A stretch of 64,000 nt of DNA from Atherix ibis (Eukaryota > Arthropoda > Insecta > Diptera > Athericidae), in NCBI GenBank assembly GCA_958298945.1, contig OY282608.1, forward strand, positions 66,807,773 through 66,871,772, in the 5' to 3' direction. The notes beneath the pieces were generated by a model. The model ran no database searches and had not been told where the DNA came from. It saw only the letters and a program-made list of their open reading frames with translations. Every line of letters starts with the position of its first letter. Positions within the stretch are counted from its first letter, which is position 1. Shown one piece after another: positions 26,726 through 40,300 of the stretch. The position numbers were made by a program, and so were the translations under genes.

Positions 26726-27469
26726 ACAAACCAACAAACCAACAAACCAAGAAACCAACAAACCAACAAACCAACAAACCAACAACCAAAAAAACCAACA
26801 AACCAACAAACCAACAAACAGACAAACTAACAAATCAACAAACCAACAAACCAACAAATCAACAAACCAACAAACGAACAAACCAACAAACCAACAAACC
26901 AACAAACCAACAAACCAACAAAAAAACAAACAAACAAACCAACAAACCAACAAACCAACAAACCAACAAACCAACAAACCAACAAACCAACAAACCAACA
27001 AACCAACAAACGAACAAACCAAAAAACGAACAAACCAACAAACCAATAAACCAACAAACCAACAAACCAACAAACCAACAACCAAAAAAACCAACAAACC
27101 AACAAACCAACAAACCAACAAACCAACAAATCAACAAACCTACAAACCAACAAACCAACAAACCAACAAACCAACAAACCAACAAACCAACAAACCAACA
27201 AACCAACAAACCAACAAACAAACAAACCAGCAAACCAACAAACCAACAAACCAACAAACGAACAAACCAACAAACCAACAAACCACCAAACCAACAAACA
27301 GACAAACTAACAAATCAAAAAACCAACAAATCAACAAACCAACAAACCAACAAACCAACAAACCAACAAACCAACAAACCAACAAACCAACAAACCAACA
27401 AACCAACAAACGAACAAACCAACAAACCAACAAATCAACAAACCAACAAACCAACAAATCAACAAACCA
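26698..27469 (+). repeat. Start of sub-array B
   Basis: The octamer array begins with CCAACAACCAAAAAAACC islands (26,781 and about 27,077), CAGACAAACTAAC (26,818 and about 27,299) and an A-run with (AAAC)n near 26,920. It contains no CCAAAGAA. I see no larger duplication confined to this stretch. Confidence 0.8.
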
Positions 27470-29790
27470 ACAAACGAACAAACAAACAAACGAACAAACC
27501 AACAAACCAACAAACCAACAAACCAACAAACCAACAAACGAACAAACCAACAAACCAACCAACCAACAAACCAACAAACAGACAAACTAACAAATCAACA
27601 AACCAACAAACCAACAAACCAACAAACGAACAAATCAACAAAACAACAAACCAACACACCAACAAACCAACAAACCAACAAACCAACAAACCAATAAACC
27701 AACAAACCAACAAACCAATACCAATAAACCAACAAACCACCAAACCAACAAACGAATAAACCAACAAACCAACAAACCAACAAACCAACAAATCAACAAA
27801 CCAACAAACGAACAAACCAACAAACCAACAAACCAACAAACAAACAAACCAACAAACCAATAAACCAATAAACCAAAAAACCAACAAACCAACAAACCAG
27901 CAAACCATCAAACAGACAAACTAACAAACCAACAAACCAACAAACCAACAAACAAACAAACCAACAAATCAACAAAGCAACAAACAAACAAACCAACAAA
28001 CCAACAAACCAACAAACCAAGAAACAAATAAACCAACACACCAACAAACGAACAAACTAACAAACCAACAAACCAACAAAAAAACAAACAAACAAACCAA
28101 CAAACCAACAAACCAACAAACCAAAAAACGAACAAACCAACAAACCAACAAACCAACAAACCAACAAACAAACAAACCAACAAACCAACAAACCAACAAA
28201 CCAACAAACCAACAAACAAACAAACCAACAAACCAACAAACCAACAAACCAACAAACCAACAACCCAACAAACCAACAAACCAACAAACCAACAAACAAA
28301 CAAACCAACAAACCAACAAACCAACAAACCAACAAACCAACAAACCAACAAACAAACAAACCAACAAACCAACAAACCAACAATCCAACAAACCAACAAA
28401 CCAACAACCAAAAAAACCAACAACCAAAAAAACCAACAAACCAACAAACCAACAAACCAACAAACCAAAAAACGAACAAACCAACAAACCAATAAACCAA
28501 CAAACCAACAAACCAACAAACCAACAAAACAACAAACCAACAAACCAAAAAACCAACAAACAGACAAACTAACAAATCAACAAACCAACAAACCAACAAA
28601 TCAACAAACCAACAAACGAACAAGCCAACAAACCAACAAACCAACAAACCATCAAACCAACAAAAAAACAAACAAACAAACCAACAAACCAACAAACCAA
28701 CAAACCAACAAACCAACAAACCAACAAACGAACAAACCAACAAACCAACAAACCAACAAACCAACAAACAGACAAACTAACAAATCAACAAACCAACAAA
28801 CCAACAAATCAACAAACCAACAAACGAACAGACCAACAAACCAACAAACCAACAAACCAACAAACCAACAAAAAAACAACCAAACCAACAAACCAACAAA
28901 CCAACAAACCAACAAATCAACAAACCAACAAACGAACAAACCAACAAACCAACAAACCAACAAACCAACAAACAAACAAACCAACAAAACAAAAAACGAA
29001 CAAACCAACAAACCAATAAACCAACAAACCAACAAACCAACCCCAAAAAAACCAACAAACCAACAAACCAACAAACCAACAAATCAACAAACCAACAAAC
29101 CAACAAACCAACAAACCAACAAACCAACAAACCAACAAACCAACAAACCAACAAACCAACAAACCAACAAACCAACAAACGAACAAACCAACAAACCAAT
29201 AAACCAACAAACCAACAAACAGACAAACTAACAAACCAACAAACCAACAAACAAACAAACCAACAAATCAACAAACTAACAAACAAACAAACCAACAAAC
29301 CAACAAACCAACAAACCAAGAAACAAATAAACCAACACACCAACAAACGAACAAACCAACAAACCAACAAACGAACAAACCAACAAACCAACAAAAAAAC
29401 AAACCAACAAACCAACAAACCAACAAACCAACAAACGAACAAACCAACAAACCAACAAACACATAAACCAACACACCAACAAACGAACAAACCAACAAAC
29501 CAACAAACCAACAAACCAACAAACCAACAGACCAACAAATCAACAAACCAACAAACCAACAAACCAACAAACCAACAGACCAACAAACCAACAAACCAAC
29601 AAACGAAAAAACCAACAAACCAACAAACCAACAAACCAACAAACAAACAAACCAACAAACCAACAAACCAACAAACCAACAAACGAATAAACCAACAAAC
29701 CAACAAACCAACAAACAGACAAACTAACAAATCAAAAAACCAACAAACCAACAAATCAACAAACCCACAAACAAACAAACCAACAAACCA
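27470..29790 (+). repeat. 3.0-kb duplication in sub-array B, copy 1
   Basis: This segment matches 30,483-32,815. GAACAAACAAACAAACGAAC at 27,476 recurs at 30,489 and CCAATACCAATAAACC at 27,715 recurs at 30,728, both at offset 3,013. The rare CCCC at 29,041 recurs at 32,077 (offset 3,036). Only a few substitutions separate the copies, for example AACAAACAAACC against AACAAAGAAACAAACC near 28,170/31,182 and CCATCAAACC against CCAACAAACC near 28,648/31,661. Confidence 0.88.
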
Positions 29791-30482
29791 ACAAACCAAC
29801 AAATCAACAAACCAACAAACCAACAAACCAACAAATCAACAAACCAACACACCAACAAACCAACAAACCAACAAACCAACAAACCAACAAACGAACAAAC
29901 CAACAAACCAACCAACCAACAAACCAACAAACAGACAAACTAACAAATCAACAAACCAACAAACCAACAAACCAACAAACGAACAAATCAACAAAACAAC
30001 AAACCAACACACCAACAAACCAACAAACCAACAAACCAACAAACCAATAAACCAACAAACCAACAAACCAATACCAATAAACCAACAAACCACCAAACCA
30101 ACAAACGAATAAACCAACAAACCAACAAACCAACAAACCAACAAATCAACAAACCAACAAACGAACAAACCAACAAACCAACAAACCAACAAACAAACAA
30201 ACCAACAAACCAATAAACCAATAAACCAAAAAACCAACAAACCAACAAACCAACAAACGAACAAATCAACAAAACAACAAACCAACACACCAACAAACCA
30301 ACAAACCAACAAACCAACAAACCAATAAACCAACAAACCAACAAACCAATACCAATAAACCAACAAACCACCAAACCAACAAACGAATAAACCAACAAAC
30401 CAACAAACCAACAAACCAACAAACCAACAAATCAACAAACCAACAAACCAACAAACCAACAAATCAACAAACCAACACACCA
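29791..30482 (+). repeat. Inserted extra copies of the CCAATACCAATAAACC block
   Basis: Between the two 3.0-kb copies lie two further CCAATACCAATAAACC landmarks at 30,068 and 30,346 (278 bp apart). They share the flanks CCAACACACC, CAAAACAAC and CCACCAAACC with the landmarks at 27,715 and 30,728. This shows local amplification of a block of about 280-380 bp at the duplication boundary. Confidence 0.83.
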
Positions 30483-32815
30483 ACAAACGAACAAACAAAC
30501 AAACGAACAAACCAACAAACCAACAAACCAACAAACCAACAAACCAACAAACGAACAAACCAACAAACCAACCAACCAACAAACCAACAAACAGACAAAC
30601 TAACAAATCAACAAACCAACAAACCAACAAACCAACAAACGAACAAATCAACAAAACAACAAACCAACACACCAACAAACCAACAAACCAACAAACCAAC
30701 AAACCAATAAACCAACAAACCAACAAACCAATACCAATAAACCAACAAACCACCAAACCAACAAACGAATAAACCAACAAACCAACAAACCAACAAACCA
30801 ACAAATCAACAAACCAACAAACGAACAAACCAACAAACCAACAAACCAACAAACAAACAAACCAACAAACCAATAAACCAATAAACCAAAAAACCAACAA
30901 ACCAACAAACCAGCAAACCATCAAACAGACAAACTAACAAACCAACAAACCAACAAACCAACAAACAAACAAACCAACAAATCAACAAAGCAACAAACAA
31001 ACAAACCAACAAACCAACAAACCAACAAACCAAGAAACAAATAAACCAACACACCAACAAACGAACAAACTAACAAACCAACAAACCAACAAAAAAACAA
31101 ACAAACAAACCAACAAACCAACAAACCAACAAACCAAAAAACGAACAAACCAACAAACCAACAAACCAACAAACCAACAAAGAAACAAACCAACAAACCA
31201 ACAAACCAACAAACCAACAAACCAACAAACAAACAAACCAACAAACCAACAAACCAACAAACCAACAAACCAACAACCCAACAAACCAACAAACCAACAA
31301 ACCAACAAACAAACAAACCAACAAACCAACAAACCAACAAACCAACAAACCAACAAACCAACAAACAAACAAACCAACAAACCAACAAACCAACAATCCA
31401 ACAAACCAACAAACCAACAACCAAAAAAACCAACAACCAAAAAAACCAACAAACCAACAAACCAACAAACCAACAAACCAAAAAACGAACAAACCAACAA
31501 ACCAATAAACCAACAAACTAACAAACCAACAAACCAACAAAACAACAAACCAACAAACCAAAAAACCAACAAACAGACAAACTAACAAATCAACAAACCA
31601 ACAAACCAACAAATCAACAAACCAACAAACGAACAAGCCAACAAACCAACAAACCAACAAACCAACAAACCAACAAAAAAACAAACAAACAAACCAACAA
31701 ACCAACAAACCAACAAACCAACAAACCAACAAACCAACAAACGAACAAACCAACAAACCAACAAACCAACAAACCAACAAACAGACAAACTAACAAATCA
31801 ACAAACCAACAAACCAACAAATCAACAAACCAACAAACGAACAGACCAACAAACCAACAAACCAACAAACCAACAAACCAACAAAAAAACAACCAAACCA
31901 ACAAACCAACAAACCAACAAACCAACAAATCAACAAACCAACAAACGAACAAACCAACAAACCAACAAACCAACAAACCAACAAACCAACAAACCAACAA
32001 ACAAACAACCAACAAAACAAAAAACGAACAAACCAACAAACCAATAAACCAACAAACCAACAAACCAACAAACCAACCCCAAAAAAACCAACAAACCAAC
32101 AAACCAACAAACCAACAAATCAACAAACCAACAAACCAACAAACCAACAAACCAACAAACCAACAAACCAACAAACCAACAAACCAACAAACCAACAAAC
32201 CAACAAACTAACAAACCAACAAACGAACAAACCAACAAACCAATAAACCAACAAACCAACAAACAGACAAACTAACAAACCAACAAACCAACAAACAAAC
32301 AAACCAACAAATCAACAAACTAACAAACAAACAAACCAACAAACCAACAAACCAACAAACCAAGAAACAAATAAACCAACACACCAACAAACGAACAAAC
32401 CAACAAACCAACAAACGAACAAACCAACAAACCAACAAAAAAACAAACCAACAAACCAACAAACCAACAAACCAACAAACGAACAAACCAACAAACCAAC
32501 AAACACATAAACCAACACACCAACAAACGAACAAACCAACAAACCAACAAACCAACAAACCAACAAACCAACAAACCAACAAATCAACAAACCAACAAAC
32601 CAACAAACCAACAAACCAACAGACCAACAAACCAACAAACCAACAAACGAAAAAACCAACAAACCAACAAACCAACAAACCAACAAACCAACAAACCAAC
32701 AAACCAACAAACGAATAAACCAACAAACCAACAAACCAACAAACAGACAAACTAACAAATCAAAAAACCAACAAACCAACAAATCAACAAACCCACAAAC
32801 AAACAAACCAACAAA
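30483..32815 (+). repeat. 3.0-kb duplication in sub-array B, copy 2
   Basis: This is the second copy of 27,470-29,790, almost base for base, with net gains of 14-23 bp after about 29,000/32,000. It contains the paired CAACCAAAAAAACC islands at about 31,417 that also mark 28,404, 36,346 and 41,252. Confidence 0.88.
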
Positions 32816-35400
32816 CCAACAAACCAACAAAAAAACAAACAAACAAACCAACAACCAACAAACCAACAAACCAAAAAACGAACAAACCAACAAACCAACA
32901 AACCAACAAACCAACAAACCAACAAACCAACAAACCAACAAATCAACAAACCAACAAACCAACAAACCAACAAACCAACAAACCAAGAAAAAAACAAACC
33001 AACAAACCAACAAACCAAGAAACAAATAAACCAACACACCAACAAACGAACAAACCAACAAACCAACAAACGAACAAACCAACAAACCAACAAAAAAACA
33101 AACAAACAAACCAACAAACCAACAAACCAACAAACGAACAAACCAACAAAACAACAAACACATAAACCAACACACCAAAAAACGAACAAACCAACAAACC
33201 AACAAACAAACAAACCAACAAACAAACAAACCAACAAACCAACAAACCAACAAATCAACAAACCAACAAACCAACAAACCAACAACCAACAGACCAACAA
33301 ACCAACAAACCAACAAACGAAAAAACCAACAAACCAACAAACCAACAAACCAACAAACAAACAAACCAACAAACCAACAAACCAACAAACCAACAAACGA
33401 ATAAACCAACAAACCAACAAACCAACAAACAGACAAACTAACAAATCAAAAACCAACAACCAACAAACGAACAAACCAACAAACCAACAAACACATAAAC
33501 CAACACACCAACAAACGAACAAACCAACAAACCAACAAACCAACAAACCAACAAACCAACAAACCAACAAATCAACAAACCAACAAACCAACAAACCAAC
33601 AAACCAACAGACCAACAAACCAACAAACCAACAAACGAAAAAACCAACAAACCAACAAACCAACAAACCAACAAACAAACAAACCAACAAACCAACAAAC
33701 CAACAAACCAACAAACGAATAAACCAACAAACCAACAAACCAACAAACAGACAAACTAACAAATCAAAAAACCAACAAACCAACAAATCAACAAACCCAC
33801 AAACGAACAAACCAACAAACCAACAAACCAACAAAAAAACAAACAAACAAACCAACAACCAACAAACCAACAAACCAAAAAACGAACAAACCAACAAACC
33901 AACAAACCAACAAACCAACAAACCAACAAACCAACAAATCAACAAATCAACAAACCAACAAACCAACAAACCAACAAACCAAGAAAAAAACAAACAAACA
34001 AACCAACAAACCAACAAACCAAAAAACGAACAAACCAACAAACCAATAAACCAACAAACCAACAAACCAACAAACCAACAAACCAACAAACCAACAAACC
34101 AACAAACCAAGAAACAAATAAACCAACACACCAACAAACAAACAAACCAACAAACCAACAAACCAACAAACCAACAAACCAACAAACCAACAAATCAACA
34201 AACCAACAAACCAACAAACCAACAAACCAACAAACCAACAAACCAACAAACCAACAAACCAACAAACCAACAAACCAACAAACCAACAAACCAACAAACG
34301 AACAAACCAACAAACCAACAAACCAACAAACCAACAAACCAACAAACAGACAGACTAACAAATCAACAAACCAACAAACCAACAAACCAACAAATCAACA
34401 CACCAACAAACGAACAAACCAACAAACTAACAAACCAAAAAACCAACAAACCAACAAAAAAACAAACAAACAAACCAAGAAACAAATAAACCAACACACC
34501 AACAAATGAACAAACCAACAAACCAACAAACCAACAAACTAACAAACCAACAAACCAACAAACCAACAAACCAACAAACCAACAAACCAACAAACCAACA
34601 AACCAACAAACCAACAAACCAACAAACCAACACCAATAAACCAACAAACCAACAAACCAACAAACGAATAAACCAACAAACCAACAAACCAACAAACCAA
34701 CAAATCAACAAATCAACAAACCAACAAATGAACAAACCAACATACCAACAAACCAACAAACCAACAAACCAACAAACCAACAAACAAACAAACCAACAAA
34801 CCAACAAACCAACAAACCAACACACGAACAAACCAACAAACCAACAAACCAACAAACCAACAAACAGACAAACTAACAAACCAACAAACCAACAAACCAA
34901 CAAACAAACAAACCAACAAATCAATAAACCAACAAACAAACAAACCAACAAACCAACAAACCAACAAACCAAGAAACAAATAAACCACCAAACCAACAAA
35001 CCAACAAACCAACAAACCAACAAACCAACAAACAAACAAACCAACAAACCAACAAACCAACAAACCAACAAACGAACAAACCAACAAACCACCAAACCAA
35101 CAAACAGACAAACTAACAAATCAAAAAACCAAGAAACCAACAAATCAACAAACCAACAAACCAACAAACCAACAAACCAACAAACCAACAAACCAACAAT
35201 CCAACAAACCAACAAACCAACAAACCAACAAACCAACAAACGAACAAACGAACAAACCAACAAACCAACAAATCAACAAACCAACAAACCAACAAATCAA
35301 CAAACCAACACGCGAACAAACCAACAAACCAACAAACCAACAAACCAACAAACCAACAAAAAAACAAACAAACAAACAAACAAACCAACAAACCAACAAA
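32816..35400 (+). repeat. Sub-array B, mixed higher-order region
   Basis: The same landmarks recur at less regular spacing. AAGAAACAAATAAACC occurs near 33,018, 34,107, 34,477 and 34,972, and AACACATAAACC occurs near 33,157 and 33,489. Several 7-bp slips, such as CCAACAACCAAC and CAAAAACCAACAACC near 33,450, break the phase. No clean duplication of the whole stretch is visible. Confidence 0.75.
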
Positions 35401-35817
35401 CCAACAAACCAACAAACGAACAAACCAACAAACCAACCAACCAACAAACCAACAAACAGACAAACTAACAAATCAACAAACCAACAAACCAACAAACCAA
35501 CAAACGAACAAATCAACAAAACAACAAACCAACAAACCAACAAACCAACAAACCAACAAACCAACAAACCAACAAACCAACAAACCAACAAACCAACAAA
35601 CCAACAAATCAACAAACCAACAAACGAACAAACCAACAAACCAACAAACCAACAAACAAACAAACCAACAAACCAATAAACCAAAAAACCAACAAACCAA
35701 CAAACCAGCAAACCAACAAACAGACAAACTAACAAACCAACAAACCAACAACCAACAAACCAACAAACCAACAATTCAACAAACCAACAAACAAATAAAC
35801 CAACACACCAACAAACG

Positions 35818-36413
35818 AACAAACCAACAAACCAACAAACCAACAAAACCAACAAACAAAACCAACAAACCAACAAACCAACAAACCAACAAACAACAAC
35901 CACACACCACAAACCACAAACCACCCACCAACCAACCCACACACCACAAACCAACAAACCAACAAACCAACAAACCAACCCCCAACCCACACACCCACCC
36001 AACCACAACCACCAACCAACAAACCAACAAACCAACAAACCAACAAACCAACACCCAACCACCCACACCAACACAACCAAACCAACAAACCACAAACCAA
36101 CAAACCAACAAACCAACAAACAACAAACCAACAAACCAACAAACCAACAAACCACAAACCAACAACCAACAAACCAACAAACCACAAACCAACAAACCAA
36201 CAAACCAACAAACCAACAAACCCAACAAACCAACAACCAACAAACCAACAAACCAACAAACCAAAAAACAAACCAAAACCAACAAACCAACAAACCAACA
36301 AACCAACAACCAACAAACCAACAAACCAACAAACCAACAAACCAACAACCAAAAAACCAACAACCAAAAAAACCAACAAACCAACAAACCAACAAACCAA
36401 CAAACCAAAAAAC
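35818..36413 (+). repeat. Irregular C-rich, G/T-free zone
   Basis: These 596 bases contain only A and C. From about 35,845 to 36,280 the 8-bp phase repeatedly fails: units shorten to CCACAAA, CAACAAC or CACCCAC, C-runs of up to five appear, and ACACACC and CCACCCACC strings occur. Many changes look like loss of an A. The zone can be read as a diverged or decayed part of the satellite or as sequencing error. Nothing in it resembles a gene, and it lacks stop codons only because it lacks T and G. Confidence 0.85.
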
Positions 36414-37675
36414 GAACAAACCAACAAACCAATAAACCAACAAACCAACAAACCAACAAACCAACAACCAACAAACCAACAAACCAACAAACAGACAAAC
36501 TAACAAATCAACAAACAACAACCAACAAATCAACAAACCAACAAACGAACAAGCCAACAAACCAACAAACCAACAAACCAACAAACCAACAAAAAAACAA
36601 ACAAACAAACCAACAAACCAACAAACCAACAAACCAACAAACCAACAAACCAACAAACGAACAAACCAACAAACCAACAAACCAACAAACAGACAAACTA
36701 ACAAATCAACAAACCAATAAACCAACAAATCAACAAACCAACAAACGAACAGACCAACAAACCAACAAACCAACAAACCAACAAACCAACAAACCACAAA
36801 CCAACAAAAAACAACAAACAAACAAACCAACAAACCAACAAACCAACAAACCAACAAATCAACAAACCAACAAACGAACAAACCAACAAACCAACAAATC
36901 AACAAACCAACAAACCAACAAAAAAACAAACAAACAAACCAACAAACCAACAAAACAAAAAACGAACAAACCAACAAACCAATAAACCAACAAACCAACA
37001 AGCCAACAAACCAACAAACCAACAACCAAAAAAACCAACAAACCAACAAACCAACAAACCAACAAACCAACAAATCAACAAACCAACAAACCAACAAACC
37101 AACAAACCAACAAACCAACAAACCAACAAACCAACAAACCAACAAACCAACAAACCAACAAACGAACAAACCAACAAACCAACAAACCAACAAACCAACA
37201 AACCAACAAACAAACAAACCAACAAACCAATAAACCAACAAACCAGCAAACCAACAAACAGACAAACTAACAAACCAACAAACCAACAAACAAACAAACC
37301 AACAAATCAACAAACCAACAAACAAACAAACAACAAACCAACAGACCAACAAACCAAGAAACAAATAAACCAACACACCAACAAACGAACAAACCAACAA
37401 ACCTACAAACGAACAAACCAACAAACCAACAAAAAAACAAACAAACAAACCAACAAACCAACAAACCAACAAACGAACAAACCAACAAACCAAGAAACAA
37501 ATAAACCAACACACCAACAAACGAACAAACCAACAAACCAACAAACCAACAAACCAACAAACCAACAAACCAACAAATCAACAAACCAACAAACCAACAA
37601 ACCAACAAACCAACAAACCAACAGACCAACAAACCAACAAACGAAAAAACCAACAAACCAACAAACCAACAAACC

Positions 37676-37700
37676 AACAAACAGGACAAACTAACAAATC
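37676..37700 (+). repeat. Single-base insertion in a CAGACAAACTAAC landmark
   Basis: This landmark reads CAGGACAAACTAAC, with one extra G compared with the other copies. The partner near 42,550 reads CAGACAAACTAAC. It is either a private 1-bp insertion or a homopolymer sequencing error. Confidence 0.7.
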
Positions 37701-40300
37701 AACAAACCAACAAACCAACAAATCAACAAACCAACAAACAAACAAACCAACAAACCAACAAACCAACAAACCAACAAACCAACAAACCAACAAAAAAAAC
37801 AAACAAACAAACCAACAAACCAACAAACCAACAATCCAACAAACGAACAACCCAACAAACCAACAAACCAACAAACCAACAAACAGACAAACTAACAAAT
37901 GAACAAACAGACAAACTAACAAATCAACAAACAAACAAACCAACAAATCAACAAATCAACAAACCAACAAACGAACAAACCAACAAACCAACAAACCAAC
38001 AAACCAACAAACCAACAAAAAAACAAACAAACAAACCAACAAACCAACAAACCAACAAATCAACAAACCAACAATCGAACAAACCAACAAACCAACAAAC
38101 CAACAAACCAACAAAAAAACAAACAAACAAACCAACAAACCAACAAACCAACAAACCAAAAAACGAACAAACCAACAAACCAATAAATCAACAAACCAAC
38201 AAACGAACAACCAAAAAAACCAACAAACCAACAAACCAACAAACGAACAAATCAACAAACCAACAAACCAACAAACCAACAAACCAACAAACCAACAAAC
38301 CAACTAATCAACAAACCAACACCAATAAACCAACAAAGCAACAAACCAACAAACGAATAAACCAACAAAACAACAAACTAACAAACCAACAATCAACAAA
38401 TCAACAAATCCAACAAACCAACAAACCAACAAACCAACAAACCAACAAACCAACAAACCAACAAACCAACAAACCAACAAACCAACAACCAACAAACCAA
38501 CAAACCAACAAACCAACAAACCAACAAACCAACACACGAACAAACCAACAAACCAACAAACCAACAAACAGACAAACTAACAAATCAACAAACCAACAAA
38601 CCAACAAATCAACAAACCAACAAATGAACAAACCAACAAACCAACAAACCAACAAACCAAAAAGCCAACAAAAAAACAAACAAACAAACCAACAAACCAA
38701 CAAACCAACAAACAAACCATCAAACCAACAAAAAGACAAACTAACAAATCAACAAACCAACAAACCAACAAACCAACAAATCAACAAACCAACAAACGAA
38801 CAAACCAACAAACCAACAAACCAACAAACCAACAAACCAACAAAAAAACAAACAAACAAACCAACAAACCAACAAACCAACAAAGTCAACAAACCAACAA
38901 TCGAACAAACCAACAAACCAACAAACCAACAACCAACAAAAAAACAAACAAACAAACCAACAAACCAACAAACCAACAAACCAAAAAACGAACAAACCAA
39001 CAAACCAATAAATCAACAAACCAACAAACCAACAAACGAACAACCAAAAAAACCAACAAACCAACAAACCAACAAACGAACAAATCAACAAACCAACAAA
39101 CCAACAAACCAACAAACCAACAAACCAACAAACCAACTAATCAACAAACCAACACCAATAAACCAACAAAGCAACAAACTAACAAACGAATAAACCAACA
39201 AACCAACAAACCAACAAACCAACAAATCAACAAATCAACAAACCAACAAACCAACAAACCAACAAACCAACAAACCAACTAATCAACAAACCAACACCAA
39301 TAAACCAACAAAGCAACAAACCAACAAACGAATAAACCAACAAACCAACAAACCAACAAACCAACAAATCAACAAATCAACAAACCAACAAACCAACAAA
39401 CCAACAAACCAACAAACCAACAAACCAACAAACCAACAAACCAACAAACCAACAAACCAAGAAACCAACAAACAAACAAACCAACAAACCAACAAACCAA
39501 CAAACCAACACACGAACAAACCAACAAACCAACAAACCAACAAACAGACAAACTAACAAATCAACAAACCAACAAACCAACAAATCAACAAACCAACAAA
39601 TGAACAAACCAACAAACCAACAAACCAACAAACCAAAAAGCCAACAAAAAAACAAACAAACAAACCAACAAACCAACAAACCAACAAACCAACAAACCAA
39701 CAAACAGACAAACCTAACAAACCAACAAACCAACAAACCAACAAACAAACAAACCAACAAATCAACAAACCAACAAACAAACAAACCAACAAACCAACAA
39801 ACCAACAAACCAAGAAACAAATAAACCAACACACCAACAAACGAACAAACCAACAAACCAACAAACCAACAAACCAACAAACCAACAAATCAACAAACCA
39901 ACAAACCAACAAACCAACAAACCAACAAACCAACAAACCAACAAACCAACAAACTAACAAACCAACAAACCAACAAACCAACAAACAGACAAATTAACAA
40001 ATCAACAAACCAACAAACCAACAAATCAACAAACCAACAAACGAACAAACCAAGAAACCAACAAACCAACAAACCAACAAACCAACAAAAAAACAAAAAA
40101 ACAAACAAACAAACCAACAAACCAACAAACCAACAAACCAAAAAATGAACAAACCATCAAACCAATAAACCAACAAACCAACAAACCAACAAACCAGCAA
40201 ACCAACAACAGACAAACTAACAAGCCTACAAACCAACAAACCAACAAACAAACAAACCAACAAATCAACAAACCAACAAACAAACAAACCAACAAACCAA

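Larger units (their letters stand above)
35400..40300 (+). repeat. 4.9-kb tandem duplication in sub-array B, copy 1
   Basis: Landmarks recur in copy 2 at slowly decreasing offsets: CAGACAAACT at 35,457/40,361 (4,904), AATTC at 35,773/40,679 (4,906), CAACCAAAAAAC at 36,346/41,252 (4,906), CCAACTAATCAAC at 38,300/43,168 (4,868), 39,133/43,994 and 39,275/44,136 (4,861), and a double A-run at about 40,087/44,940 (4,853). It includes the irregular zone at 35,818-36,413. Confidence 0.87.

Noticed and set aside
26698..26820. Insertion of foreign DNA at the A/B junction
   Set aside because: All bases at the junction can be read as octamer units and variants. Only a phase break and a change of variant set are present.
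35890..36060. Possible distinct element with CCCC and ACACACC strings
   Set aside because: The strings can be derived from the octamer by loss of A residues or A-to-C changes, and they merge gradually into normal repeats on both sides. I keep it as an irregular zone, not as a separate element.
35145..37568. Reverse-strand open frame of 807 codons, a GLLVCWFV-rich hydrophobic protein
   Set aside because: It exists because the repeat has no stop codon and because 35,818-36,413 lacks G and T entirely. Its start is a TTG inside the repeat, all three reverse frames have the same composition, and there is no surrounding gene structure. Many shorter reverse frames across the window are of the same kind.
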